From positions 9,480,001 through 9,544,000 of the forward strand of contig BSYO01000003.1 of NCBI GenBank assembly GCA_033239525.1: a stretch of 64,000 nt of DNA. The letters run 5' to 3'. Shown here piece by piece: positions 1-12,777 of this stretch. Positions within the stretch are counted from its first letter, which is position 1. The number at the start of each line of letters is the position of its first letter. A model generated the notes under the pieces. That model was given only the letters and a program-made list of their open reading frames with translations. It was not told the origin of the DNA and searched no databases. This DNA is from Nepenthes gracilis (taxonomy: Eukaryota; Streptophyta; Magnoliopsida; Caryophyllales; Nepenthaceae). The position numbers were made by a program, and so were the translations under genes.

Positions 1-14
1 TCTCCCTGGAATCG

Positions 15-482
15 ATGACCGCTCCAATAATCGGTCGCATGAATCTACTACCGAACTATACTAGTAAGACCTTTATTGCTAACTGGAATGAGATATACAA
101 TGTGAAGCTGCCCGGCCACTTGAGGTCTATGAGCTTAAATCAGCCAATGAACATTCCTTCCCACCCAGATTTCGGTGCATTTAGGGAATTGAAAATAACT
201 AATTCAAGTGTTAAGCCGCCACCCTCATCATCTGAGCCAACTCTGTCTATCATTGTAGACGGCAGGAACTCATTGACAACACCCCAGGGTTACCAGGAAG
301 GAACTTCTTTGTCTCAGCCCTTTCCTTGCGTTGAAGGTGATCTAGCAGATGTAGTAGCCAATGAACATGGGATCAATATGGGGAGAGGGTTACTCAAAGA
401 GCTACCGGGTTCTCCTAACAAAAATGATTCCGATTTAAATTTTCAGCAATCCATGTTCCTAATTAGAAACGAGCCATCATGA
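15..482 (+). CDS. Unrecognised open frame, possibly a repeat fragment
   Basis: An ATG-initiated frame of 155 codons that I cannot assign to any family. It is rich in Ser, Pro and Asn and has no signal peptide, membrane segment or catalytic motif that I can see. Shorter frames in other phases follow it up to about 900, and a decayed chromovirus end begins near 1190, so it may be eroded retroelement or flanking repeat sequence rather than a gene. It lies at the window edge, so any upstream part is not visible. Confidence 0.12.
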   Translation: MTAPIIGRMNLLPNYTSKTFIANWNEIYNVKLPGHLRSMSLNQPMNIPSHPDFGAFRELKITNSSVKPPPSSSEPTLSIIVDGRNSLTTPQGYQEGTSLSQPFPCVEGDLADVVANEHGINMGRGLLKELPGSPNKNDSDLNFQQSMFLIRNEPS

Positions 483-1189
483 CTCACTGGTCATTCCGAG
501 TTGTCAATTTTGTGCTTCATTGAGTTCTACAGCTTATAGCAACGAAGGTTCCAGAAAACTGCCAAAAGAACCATCACCCGTTGTGACGCCAGTCAGCATT
601 TCCTTGCCACATGCCATATCACTTGCTTCACTCGAGTGCTGCCAAGGCACAATGAAGATCCTTGCTGTGAAGTCAATGATATACTTTGTGGTCCTCACCA
701 AATTTATTCTTCAATAAATGGCCCGTCATGGGGATACAGGGTCTTTAACAAGAATGTTATGGTACCCAATCAGCCCAGCGTTCTGCATATTCTAGCTTGT
801 ATCCATAATGAGAAAAATATGCGCACCATCAATGGTGACCCTGAAGCATCACTATCGAGCAAGTTCAGATCCCTAGCTATCATTGCTCTCTAGCCCGTGC
901 AACCCATTAGCAAAGTAATGACCATCTTGAGACCCTTCCAACAAGTTAAGACAACTGCTACTAATATCACTTGTGCCGATCATAAGGCCAACCCCTTCGA
1001 TCCTCCGGCCAAGGATATGCTAAGGTTGTGTGTGTACCTTTGAAACATGCTGGAGTCTCGAAGTTAACTTGAAATCTCTCACCTAGTAGCAGAGCTATTT
1101 TGCTGAATGGTCCTGCTAAACTTTACCAGCAAAGGCTTGCCAAAGCTTTGGTACACTACTTTGAATCAAAGCGGCTACAGTTAGAGATA

Positions 1190-1729
1190 GTGAATTTTTC
1201 CTTACTCAACCTTGAGGACAATGTTCTTCTTGATGGGAACGACAATGTTACAGACATATTGATTCAACCACAGAACCGTTGCAGCCACATCAGTCCACTG
1301 TTACCAACTCAACCACGTGCCCTTCATTTTCTATTTTTTGTTATATTTGTTTTGTTTGTTTTGCTTTTAGTTATTGGACCACTTACTATATATAAGTAGC
1401 TTGGCACTGTGCTAAAAGGAGGGGGAAAGATATTTGCTCTCTATTGCTCTCTCTCTCCGTCTCCCCCGCTCCTTCTTTCTCTGCTTCTCTTTCCTCTCCC
1501 TCTTTCTGTTTTTTTCCTACTTTTCTCTCTTTGCATCTCGGCATCTACTTCTTGACCTCTGCGTCTCGGTCTTTAGCACCATTGCACCGAGGGCCTTACT
1601 GTAGCTCCTCGGTAGTTTCCCTCCTTTTCCCCTAATTGTCCTCTACTGATCTCCCCCTTCGCCGTCTTCTTCTCTATTTATGCCTTCGTTCTGTTCTTGC
1701 TGGTGTCATCTCTGATCGTGCATGCATCA
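1190..1729 (+). mobile_element. Remnant of a chromovirus: pol C-terminus plus 3' LTR
   Basis: The frame around 1190-1260 reads NLEDNVLLDGNDNVT. This resembles the end of chromovirus integrase, where a LEDKV..DG..NVT stretch runs into the 3' LTR; the Reina-like element at 46577-52169 has the same arrangement. The likely LTR starts at TGTTA (1246), has a strong TATA box at 1387-1395, then a CT-rich leader, and may end near 1729 (GCATGCATCA). Upstream coding sequence is too worn to place. The right boundary and TSD are not established. Confidence 0.4.
1387..1395 (+). promoter_or_regulatory. TATA box of the decayed LTR
   Basis: TATATATAA followed about 45 bp later by a long pyrimidine-rich leader. 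This is the usual U3/R layout of a plant LTR promoter. Activity is unknown. Confidence 0.4.
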
Positions 1730-3146
1730 GATCACCGACGACCCCATAAGCTGGATCATTACCCATTCACTGTGTTTCCTCTAAACAATCTTCTAATTGT
1801 TTCACCCAGTCCCTGACTTCGAAATAGGACTTTTTAGCCCAAATTAGATCCTTTCTGGTCAGGTGATTGTTCTATCTTATAAGTCCCATTAATTGGTTGA
1901 TAATCACTGCATCGACCATTACCACCAAAACATTGTTACTATTGGGCATCTTGTCCAGTTTTGTGAGCCAAAAGCTATTTGTTTGTCGGCCAAAAAGAAT
2001 CCTGTGTCATTGCTATCGATCCGTTACCATAAATTCTAGTCCTTTCTATTTATCTGGTTTGCGCCATTACAAATTGGCCGAGCTGGAGTTCTTGAATTTG
2101 ATCAAAGCTGAGTTATTCGGACTTCTGCAGCAGACTACAAACCAACTGGGAAATCCACATTAGTCTCATCACAAGCAAGTCTACTAGATTAGAATGTTAA
2201 AATGGATGAGAAAATTTATTATAAAAGATAATATAATTAACACTAATATCTTTTTATAAAATGCATTTTATTGGATGCCACCATTAGTAGAAATATTGAC
2301 TCCTACTGTTGTTTCTAGTTGCTTATGGTTGCTTCTTACTCATCTGGTCGTATGTGTACACCATAACCTGGATCTGCCTATTACCTCCACGTTCACATTA
2401 GCTGTGAGGGCTGCACCTTGCAACTATTGGATATAAATTCAACGAAATAGTAATTTTTTTTCTTTTTTTAAACAAAAATCTTTAGAAGTAGATTTTTTAA
2501 AACTAAAACACCAAAATTGTTAGATTTATTTCCAACAATTATCGGATCGAGGCACAGGGGCTGTGGCTCACTACAGAGGTGCGGTGCCACTGCATCGGCT
2601 TAGGCTTTTAGGGTTAACTGATTTTTTGAGATCAGATTTCGATTGTTGTTTAGTAGGCTTACTACTTATTCTTCTTACAAAATTTGGAGTGGCAAGGGTG
2701 ACTATGGGCTTTGCAATATTGTAAGTTTATTGTCTAATTCAACAGCCCAGCAGTTGAATTTTTTAGGCTAATCAAATGTGACAAGTTAAAATAACCATAA
2801 ATGTAACATTCCTCACCCATTTGGAATATGCACCATATGCTAAAAATTCTTCAAGGAAGAACTTCTCCCTTTCTCTATTTTTATATATTTTTACTGTAAA
2901 TATTGCTGGTATTTCTTTTAAAAAATATTATAACATAAAGAGAGAGAGAGAAGAAACGTTTCAACACCACGTGGCACAAATTGATAAGATTATAATTTCA
3001 ACTGAATTAAATAGGTCAAAATTTATTTAATTTTCACTGTATGTTAATTTTCATAATTAGAAGCTTGGTCTTGCTAAAAAGTTCAATAAAATTGAGCAAA
3101 ATCTCCAAGTACGACGACAGAATGCTGTGCAAGTTCGTACTCATAG
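1730..3146. other. AT-rich spacer without a recognisable gene
   Basis: Mixed-composition sequence with short unassigned frames. The frame at about 1867-2163 has no family signature, and from 2200 on the sequence is AT-rich with poly-T and poly-A runs. No transposon termini were recognised. Confidence 0.5.
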
Positions 3147-3276
3147 AAAAGCATGGACCGAGCCCATCTTGGAGGATGGGCCTAATTTGGCCCACAATAG
3201 GAAAACATTGTAAAAGCATGGACCGAGCCCATCTTCTAGGATGGGCCTAATTTGGCCCACAACGGGAAAGCATTGT
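3147..3276 (+). repeat. 65-bp tandem duplication, two copies
   Basis: AAAAGCATGGACCGAGCCCA begins at 3147 and again at 3212. The two 65-bp copies (3147-3211 and 3212-3276) differ at only a few positions. Each contains GGCCTAATTTGGCC-like near-palindromic sequence. No gene overlaps it. Confidence 0.9.
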
Positions 3277-6200
3277 CAAATCTGTGGGTGGTTGAGCTTG
3301 CTTGCGATTAAAAAAAGATATATAATTATTTTTATAAATATGTGATGGGTTTAATTATTACTGAAATATATAATTATTATATGTATAATAATTTGGTCTT
3401 CCATAATAAACAGAGTATATGGTTAGATATTAATAAGTATTTTTGTCTTCTTCTATAAATTAATAACATATGTTTTATGTCAATCTTAATAAATCAATTA
3501 CAATTAACGCCAATTATTAGGTCAGATTATAATTAAATTTAGACTAAATTTTGATAAAAAATTTTATAATTATTATATTAGATTAGAAAAAATAAGGGTC
3601 AATTTTTAGGTTAAAAATTATAATTGTGTCCGCTCATAAACAAAATTATATTGGTTATGGTCAATTACGGATATTATGATTGTTAAGTATTTTCTTCTAA
3701 ACTCACAAATTCTTTAAAAAATATGGTATTATGATAAAAATATTAACCAAAAATATTTAAAAGTATATTTTTTGCATAAAAAGGTAATTATTATTAAAAA
3801 TATATTTTATTGAGATAATTTTTGAGAATTTTATATCTATTGCGTCTGAAAAAAAATCTAAAATTCAAGCCGGTAACAAGCTGAGTTTGATTGTTCCAGT
3901 TTTTTTTAATTAATTTAAATTGTTTTATCAAATCAGTTTTGATTTTTTTAATTCTATATATTGATAATATTCATATATTTAAATCCTGTTCAAAATAATT
4001 TGATTATAATGGAGCCTATTGGTCATTAACTTAAAACATGTTAGCATTTTCCTTTTGTCTCTTTTATCACGCGCATGTCATGCACCAATGTGCGTAGACA
4101 ACTTGCCCATTTATTATTACATGGCTTCAAATGAGACTTTAAACCTACACTTCTCACTATGTATTATTAGGACTATGTTCTTATTAAAAGAAATAATAAT
4201 ATTATTTATACGTCTCTTTATATATATATTTATATTAAAATTATTAAAAATAGGCATAAATCTCACCTTATTTTATATATATATTTTTATCTTGTCTCAT
4301 CTCTTTTTGTCAATTTTGATAATTTCAAAATAGGTAAACATATAATTGAGTATATAAATATTATTTTTAATATATATATATATATGCTTTTAAAAAATCC
4401 TTGTATGTGCCCCACTTTTAACGGCTCCCACTAACAAGAACTTAGGCTTAATTAATTAACCTATCTCAAAGTTAAATTTTCTACTAATAATATCGTGGCT
4501 TTTTAATCATGGCAAATAACTACTGGTGACTTCAAGTGGTGGCCCAGTCCAGCTAGCTATTTCGACTCATGAGATTAATTAGCTAAGTGGATAATAATCA
4601 ACTTCTAATGCTCCAATTAAGCATGCTTACATCACACGTTAAGGGTACGTAGTTTTTACGTGACTTGGAAGATTATATTTTTAGGAATAATCTGTGAATT
4701 AAAGCCTTTTTTTTAAGTCAAAAAATAATTTATGATATTTTATAATAAATTTTAAATTAATTTAACATTTTTTCCTGAGAAAGTAGCAGCATTGTGCACA
4801 GATTATCATCGTTATTTATTTATAATAAATACTTTTCGAGCGGCTCGTCATTAATTTATTGAACAAAAGCCAGGGAGGGAGTGACGAGAAGAGACCAAAA
4901 TTTATGGGTCACGCCCACTGTCAATGATGGGGAACAGACGCAGAGAACAGCCACCACCCTAACCAATTAAGACAGTGAGCAGTTGATCGGAACGATTGCA
5001 CGAGCGAGAAGCCCAATGCTTTGTCACGCCTGTCATATAAGTAATATATAATATGGTGCGAAATGATGTATAAACTTATATTAATCCCTTGCTAATGTTT
5101 GATCTCATAAATGTATGAATGATTTCATCGATTCTTTAATTCAACTTTAAATTTTGATATTATAAACATTTGTTTTAATAAAATGATCCCCGTTTGAATT
5201 TTAAGAAAATAAAATAAAAAAATAATATTTGATATAGCTCGATGCTTATAACATAAGTTAAAAATACATGTAAGAAAATATAAAAATGGGTGTAATTAAA
5301 GAGAAAAATACAGATGTAGACCTAAGTAAAGATACATTGATATCATAAAAATAATTTATAATAACATGCACCCTCATATGATATATATTTATTAAATTGA
5401 ATAAAATTATAAAAATAAATTTTTAAAAATATTTTTCTTTGAGCTTATTATGGAGCTCTATCCTCTCAATTAAACAAGTGATAATTAAGTAGATTAGTAG
5501 TTGATTTCGGGTCAGTTCTTGTATCATCTGGATAAGAACATTCTTAATCATCTTCTTGCTTACCTCATTCTCTTTTTGTTGTGGAAGGTAAGGAGGCTTT
5601 ATTTGTCTTAAAATTGCCCATCTTACATCATTGAGGGGGTTAATTATATCAATAAAATTGTTATAATTATCTTAATTTTTAAATTTTTATATTTATCAAA
5701 GGACTAATATTAAAAAAGTTTAAAACAAATTATAAATACTATATAAAATAATTTAAATAGTTATTTAATCTTTATATTAATTTATTTTTTAAACCTAGCG
5801 ATAATTACAAAAGACTATTGTTTGAAAAGTTTAAGTTTTTTTGTGACATGAACACTCAATTAATTTTAAAAAATTAATTAAAAATAAATGTTATATTTTG
5901 TTAATTGAGACCGATAATTTTAAGAGAAAATTGCTAACCCAAATCATTATGAAAATTGTTGGTATATGTTATCATTTCATGCTCTAATAGTAATAATTAT
6001 ACCTTACAATATAACATTTATAAGACTGTCTTATACTAAAGTAATATTAACTTCATCATTTTTATCTAACCATTGTATAATTAAAAAAACACTGAATGTG
6101 TATTTTTCTATAACAAATTTGTAATAATATTTATAAAAATAATGAAATAAAGAAATTTCTTAAGTTTAATAAAAAAAAGTAGATTTAATATCAAATTTAT

Positions 6201-9200
6201 ATTCTAAAATTAAAGTAGTTTTTTTACTTAAGTTTTTATTTTAAAAAAAAAAACATAAATGTATTAAAAACTATACAATTTATACTGTTTAATCGTAGAA
6301 GGATTGTTATCAATAATCGATAATGTTCATAGTTGAAAATTACCCTTAGATTAAATTTTTTTTTATTTTGGAACATTAAATTAGTTTTTTTCTTATTCCA
6401 ACACAGAAAAGGATATATATTATATCACAAAGGCATTAACCAATTGGCACTCCTTTCCCACAATTTCAGCCTCAACCATAAAAAAAAAAAATTAAATAAA
6501 TTAAATAAAAAATGGAAAAGGAAAACCAAAAGCACTTTCAAACTAGGAAAAGGGAAAAAATAAAAGAGAAAAAGAAAACTGAAATCAACAAACAAAGCAA
6601 CCTTATAAAAAAAAAGATTGTCAGAAGTTTCTGAATTTCAGGGGACCGGTTTGATGCAGCAGAAAGGTGGAAAGGAGGGCATGCAAGGCAAATTGGAAAC
6701 ACACAAATATTAAATATTAGAAATATATTTTTAATAGTATGATATTGCACTTAATAATTTATTTTAACAAGTTTGTTAATAATATTTTATACTGATATAT
6801 TTTATAATTAAATAAAAATCATTTGAATAATATTCAAACATTAATAAAGATTTACGGTGGATATACATCTATACTGTAAAAAAGTATAATTTATTCAATA
6901 TTTTTACGCTCATTACACGTCTATATTATGCATAAGCGCAATTATCTCAATGTATCTTATACCTGACATGCTTTTGTATTATGCATGAACGTACTTAATT
7001 TAGAATATCCATGTTTGATGAGCATATATTTTGCTCAAAAGCATAATTGGTCCAAAATACTGATATCTAATGTGTAAATATATGGTGTGTGTACGCTGTT
7101 TTATGAAAGGTGCTATGCACATCTATGCAACACATGAGTATTGAGGCACTACTTATGCTCAGACCCATGTTTCGTTACCTTTTTTCAGCATGGTTTTATA
7201 AATATTTATTTTTTTTAGACCTAAAATGATAGAAATTGAGTTACCCATCTGATATATTTATTGTCTAAAAATAAAAGATTAATTGTAAGGAAAAAAAACC
7301 CAATCTTTTACTCATGACATTGAATTGTCAAGTTTCTATCATCTAATCATCTCTGCCATTGTTTAAATATTTATTCTAACCAATAAATATTTGTTAGTGT
7401 GATAGTGGTGCAGACACTAAAATCTATTATGTGCGGAGATTTATTAACAAATAAAGAAAAATTAATGAAAAGATCATAAGTATTTGGTTTAATATTGTAA
7501 GCAAATTCAATAAAATTCTCGATAAGGGTCACGAGTTGAAAGTAAATCGATTATTATTTATTATATTTATATCCCCCATACTGTAAGTTGACTTATATAT
7601 TACTTTTTTTTCACTGGTCAAAGAAATTTAAAAAGTTTAACTTAAAAATTTATTAATTTTTGAGGTTTCCTTTGCCACAAAATTGTATGTTAATTCTCTT
7701 TTTTACGTTGTTTTAAATTTATTTTGGTGATAACTGTTTCTGTAAAGACCGATTTATATTCACTTCTAAAAGAGGATATATATTATATGTATTATATATT
7801 TATGTATCTTATATTTTTATTATTAATGCAGAATTTAAATAAAATATAATTAAAGTTTTTATAATTCTGTAAGAATTATAAAAAAATAAATAAATAAATA
7901 GTTAAATCAGCTATGAATATCTCCTAAATAGTTCTGCAGCTAGCTATTTATGTACTTAACGTTAATGGGTGCATTCAATTAGCTGTGTTTGCCACTAGCT
8001 CACTAAACGACAGCTAAACATTAAAAGAAAATTCTACGTATAAATTTTAATATGTATACGTTTAGAAAATAACCCTTTTTTTTGGTATAATTTTTACTTG
8101 ACATTATCCAAGAGATTATTTTATTTTTATATAAATATAGACACTTAATATTGGGGATTAATTGAGTACAATATCAAGTCTTTCCATTTCATCATTTGCC
8201 TTAAGTTTTCATGCATCATTTAAACTCAATTATTCTGGAAGATATTGTCAAACATAATTGTAAAAACATAAAAATATATAAAATAAATATATATTTTAGA
8301 CTGTTAAGTATCTTATGTTTATAACATAATGTTGAGATTTTATAACATTGTTAAAAAAAATTATGTAGTATGAAATTAGTACTAAATAAAAATGATATAA
8401 TTATTTTAAAATAAATTTATTGATTTTGTAAATATAATTAAATATTAATTATCTATTTTAAAATATAAAATTAAAATTAAAAAAAAATAGCATTTTATAT
8501 CTATGTAAAAGATGGAGCTCTCCAAATTTGGTCTAGAGCCCCTAGTTGTTAAATGAGAAAGCCTACTTTTCTAATAAAGTGGTAGAGTCTACCTCTTTTT
8601 TTAATAGCTGATTTTAATTGAATAATTGAAAATTTTTAAATTTGTTTAAAAAAAAATTTACTTTTATAAAATTTAATTGAAAAAAACTAAAAATATCAAT
8701 CATCCGATAATATTAAATGACTAACAAAATGAAGTGCGAACTCAACTCCTTTTTCAGAGGGGTTGGCCGCACAAATTGGAATCGGGGAGCCTCCATCGCT
8801 GAATACAATGGAAGGAGATTTTTTATCTATTACGTGCCTTTGGATAACAATTTAATAATAAAAATTTTATATACTTAAAAATAATATATAAATATATATC
8901 ATAGAAATGGTTATATTTTTTATATTATTTTTATAATATATATATTTTAATATTTAAATATTATAAAAAATTTTAAAAAAATAAACATCAATATATTTTT
9001 TTAATTTTTTTAAATGTAAAACATTGATCGTTGGATCTGAAGAATCTAAAGATCATTACACATCAATATATCATGCAATAGACACGCGATGGAGCATCCC
9101 CAAATCCCCCCAATTCCCCCTATTGCTCACTCTCTATCCGGTCTTTCCATTTCATCCAACGGACTGAATTCGTTTGCTAAGTGTGGACGTGAATGCATCT

Positions 9201-9478
9201 CTCTCTCCCTCTCGGGAGAAATTTATAGAGAAGGAGTGCCAACAAAATCTATAACGCTAGCGCACAGCAAATACAAATAAGCAGAGAACAACCGCCTAGC
9301 GCCGCCAGTTCTGGCAGCCATTGACGCCCTCCTCCACCGGATGACAGCTCCAAAAGTCCTGTTCTCATACTCACGGATCCCCTGCTAGACCTTTCTGATT
9401 TTATTTCCTATCACCATTTTCTTCCCCTCTCCCCCCCCCCTCTCTAACTCTGGCACGCACAACGCCCGCGCATTTTGT
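3277..9478. other. Long AT-rich intergenic region upstream of the IPT gene
   Basis: About 6.2 kb of strongly AT-rich DNA with no frame of recognisable family, only short spurious ones. A slightly GC-richer patch lies at 4860-5040. The last about 400 bp before the IPT gene become CT-rich (runs of C and CTCT at 9200-9450), which suits a promoter and leader. A possible TATA-like TTTATAGAG lies near 9222. Confidence 0.6.
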
Positions 9479-10567
9479 ATGTATTTACAGCTCATCGAAA
9501 CTTACCTAGGTAGATCAAGCATCTCCATCCTCCCTCCTCTCATTCCTATGAAATTCTCTCTCCAAATATTCTACAAATATTGCAGCAACAAATTCCACTC
9601 TCTCAACCCCATTGAACCCATATTACCAAAGCCCAAAATGGAGTACGGCGGCACCGCTATCAGCCGACTACCCCGACGAAGAGATAAAATAGTAGTGATA
9701 ATGGGGGCAACAGGAACCGGCAAGTCCCGGCTCTCCGTCGACCTTGCCACGCGGTTCCCGTCGGAAATCATCAACTCCGACAAAATGCAAGTCTACCGCG
9801 GACTTGACATAACCACAAATAAAATCCCCTTTCAGGAGCAACTCGGCGTGCGCCACCATTTACTCGGTGAATTCGAATCGTCTCTCGGCGAGTTCAGTCC
9901 CTACCGATACCGCTGTCACGCAACCTCCGTCATTAAACAGATTGCCGCCCGCCGGAAACTGCCCATAGTCGTCGGTGGATCCAATTCCTTCATCTACGCA
10001 CTCCTCGCCGAAAGGTTCAACCCGAAATCTCAAGTATTTGACGGGTCGGACCCTGTTTGTACTGAGTTGAGATACAGATGTTGTTTCCTGTGGTTGGACG
10101 TGTCCTTACCTGTGCTGAATGAGTACCTGAAGAAACGGGTAGACGACATGCTCGACTCTGGGATGGTGGACGAGTTGGCCCAGTACTACGAATCCGAGAT
10201 CAACGAGTCGGAACCCAACACGGGGTTAAGGAAGGCGATCGGCGTGCCGGAGTTCCAGCGCTATTTTAGGACGTTCCCTGGGAAAGTGAACGACACTTGT
10301 GGTGGGGATGTGGAGGAAGAGCAGGTGCGGAGCGTCCTATACAAAGAGGCCGTGAGGGCCATAAAAGACAACACATGTCAGCTGGCGAAGAAGCAGACAG
10401 AGAAGATCCTACGGCTGAAGGGTGAGGGATGGGACCTACAGAAATTGGATGCCTCCGCGGCGTTTAGTGCGGCATTGGTCCGGGAACCGAAGGAGAGATG
10501 GTCGGATATTTGGGAGAGGCAAGTGGTGGAACCAAGCGTGAAGATCGTGAAGCGCTTCTTGGAGTAG
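9479..10567 (+). CDS. IPT: Adenylate isopentenyltransferase (cytokinin synthesis), IPT1/4/6/8 type
   Basis: Transfers an isopentenyl group from DMAPP to ATP/ADP, the first step of isoprenoid cytokinin synthesis; plant members act in plastids or cytosol. The 362-codon frame has the P-loop GATGTGKS (residues 76-83), the following SRLSVDLATRFP, NSDKMQVYRGLD with the conserved Asp (about 101), GGSNSF (166-171), RYRCCFLWLDV (about 198-208), RVDDMLDSGM (220-229) and RKAIGVPEF (251-259). The C-terminal EPSVKIVKRFL and the AGW-type motif near 315 point to the Arabidopsis IPT1/4/6/8 branch rather than IPT3/5/7. It is intronless, as is usual for this family. I give the first in-frame ATG. Met24 (9548) and Met54 (9638) are alternatives, and Met54 has the best context (A at -3, G at +4). 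The N-terminal extension is basic and Ser-rich, suggesting a possible transit peptide. No break was seen. Confidence 0.95.
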   Translation: MYLQLIETYLGRSSISILPPLIPMKFSLQIFYKYCSNKFHSLNPIEPILPKPKMEYGGTAISRLPRRRDKIVVIMGATGTGKSRLSVDLATRFPSEIINSDKMQVYRGLDITTNKIPFQEQLGVRHHLLGEFESSLGEFSPYRYRCHATSVIKQIAARRKLPIVVGGSNSFIYALLAERFNPKSQVFDGSDPVCTELRYRCCFLWLDVSLPVLNEYLKKRVDDMLDSGMVDELAQYYESEINESEPNTGLRKAIGVPEFQRYFRTFPGKVNDTCGGDVEEEQVRSVLYKEAVRAIKDNTCQLAKKQTEKILRLKGEGWDLQKLDASAAFSAALVREPKERWSDIWERQVVEPSVKIVKRFLE

Positions 10568-11877
10568 TTCTTCAAGCTTTTCTGAGCTCCTCTTTTCCTA
10601 TTTGGATTCCGGGACTCCATATAGATAAATAATCGAACTAGGGCGCTGCGACGCCCGGCCGCTATTTGATTCAATCCAATGGTTGTTATTTTTATTATAT
10701 AAAAACATATTTTGTGAAAAAAAAAAATATATATAGATGGTTGCTCCACAACTAGACGAAATCGTTTGCCCTTTATTTTGTCTCCAATTTGGCCTATGGA
10801 CTGATCTCTCTCTCTCTTCCCCTATTTCTCTTCTATCCTTCATTTTACCGGAGGAGCTAGAGGCGGTGGCGACAACCTCAAATGGCTGCAACACTATATG
10901 AGGACGTCAACGACGAGGTCTGATGACAGTGGAGGCAGTGCTGACGACGGAAGAGAATCAATTTTTTTAACTCTATTTTTTAAGATCGATTTGGGTTTTA
11001 TAAAGGTTGGGAATCATTTGTTGATGATAGCGTCGAGGTTGAGGAGCTGACGATAGCGTCGATTGAGAACGACGGCAAATGTTGTTTTCAATTTTGATTT
11101 TTTGATTTCAGTTTTGATGCCATGACTGTGTGAGCTTCAACGCCGTTGTCTCCATCAATCCTTTTTTTTTTTTTTTACATTTTTGATGCCATAGCTGTGT
11201 TATTTTTATCCCCGAAAAATGTGGCTGTGAACGGCGACAATGGCAGCGACAAGGTATGAGCTCGACGCCTAAACTGTAAATGGAATAACATTCAATGCAA
11301 AATGAAGCTGTTTTTCTACAATGTGTTTTTACAATTTTGTACAATTCTTATTCTTTGAATGTAAAACATATAGATTTATTTCAATATTTGAAATTAAATT
11401 TAATCAGTGTTGATTGTTTAGATTTAAATGTAAATATAAAAATATTTAGATTTGCAATGGTTATTTAGATTTAATGTATTTATTTTAATATAAAACAAAT
11501 CTTATTTTATGGATCGAGATTCAACAAATAGTACAAATGTAAAAATATTTGGATATAAATTGTATTATATGGGTAATGAATGTTAAAGTAATCTCTTTAA
11601 TATATAATAAGTATGATATTAAATCATTTGAACTAAATTTATTAAATTAATGAATTAAAGTTTAAATTGACATATTTATAATATTATACATCTATTTTAT
11701 TATCAATAAATTAAAAATTGGTATAATAACTCAATTTTTAATAGCAATAATCTTTTATAATACTATGCAAAATTAGTCTAATTTTATTATTAAATTAAAT
11801 ATGTACAATTATTTTATACATTATTATAGTTTGATTCATTTTGGCCATGGTAGGAAATGGAATTCGAGAATGCTACC
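10568..11877. other. 3' flank of IPT and spacer up to the Tat element
   Basis: The IPT 3' flank contains AT-rich stretches near 10690-10735 that could serve as polyadenylation signals. A GC-richer patch (10800-11080) and two copies of TTTTGATGCCATRRCTGTGT (near 11112 and 11181) follow, then AT-rich DNA. The last five bases, CTACC (11873-11877), would be the target-site copy for the Tat element; the partner copy is not visible because the right LTR is truncated. Confidence 0.5.
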
Positions 11878-12777
11878 TGTTGCGTCCTGAGTCCTTGGTT
11901 GTCGTACAGATTAGGAAGCCTTTGGATTCATCATTGTCCAGATAGGATCACGAGTGAGTCCTATTTTCGTCGCTGTTAACCTGGAACCTGTACAACACAA
12001 ATTACAAACAAGAGGTCAGAGGCTGGCGAGAATTCTCCCATCGAAAATACTCTGATACTCAAGTTAGTGACTTCTTGTAATGAATGGAAAGGGGCACATG
12101 TTTAGAGGTGCGCGAAAATATGATGAGTGTGTGTTGGGAGTGTGTGGATGCAAGAGTACGGAACTCGATTAGCATTTTGTGAGAAGCATGGCTCCCTGGA
12201 TCACTGCAACAGGTGGCTCACTTTGGTAGCCTGAGAGAGGTTGTGGAAGATTAGCGCTGGGCGTGAGCCTAAGAGCAGGAACTCGAGGAGTGTTTGTTTC
12301 AATGTCCAGGCTCAGAGTAGCGATTAGGGATCCGATCCCCCCTCCTATAGAAGAAGAGAGAATTTAGAGGCTCCATGGCGTGGAGCTTTAGGGGCGAGAA
12401 TCCTTTCTATAGGGATTTTCCTGCCGTGGATCGCTGACAGCAGCCGGTGGTGTCAGTTGTCGCCATGTGGTGGTGAGGAGACCGTCGTGCATCGCTGGTC
12501 ACGTTTGATCTACTTCTCGCGTGAGAATTGGTTGGCCAGTTGTAGGGAGCGGTGCGAGCGCGGTTGGTAGAGTTGACCTTCCTCCATTGGCTCGCCTCTC
12601 CTACGCTATGCTTGCCACCTACAACAGTATTAATGAGTTACAGGAGGCGCCGATTGGCTGTAGGTATTGGACTGCCACGCAGGCCGTTTTGAATTCTGGG
12701 CCGTGCTGGTTGTCTAAGCCACTGCTACCTAGATTGGGCCTTGTGATTCCTGAGCCTTACCGATACTGGATCCAACA
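11878..12777 (-). repeat. 3' LTR of the Tat-lineage element
   Basis: On the minus strand it runs from TGTTGGATCC (12777) to GGACGCAACA (11878). The 5-bp termini TGTTG/CAACA are perfect inverted repeats, giving a 900-bp LTR. A purine-rich segment (GCATGAGGGG on the minus strand) lies just outside the inner end and can serve as the polypurine tract. The outer 350 bp match the truncated LTR at 30143-30495. Confidence 0.8.

Noticed and set aside
11873..11877. CTACC as a confirmed TSD of the Tat element
   Set aside because: The right end of the element is lost, so there is no partner copy to test.
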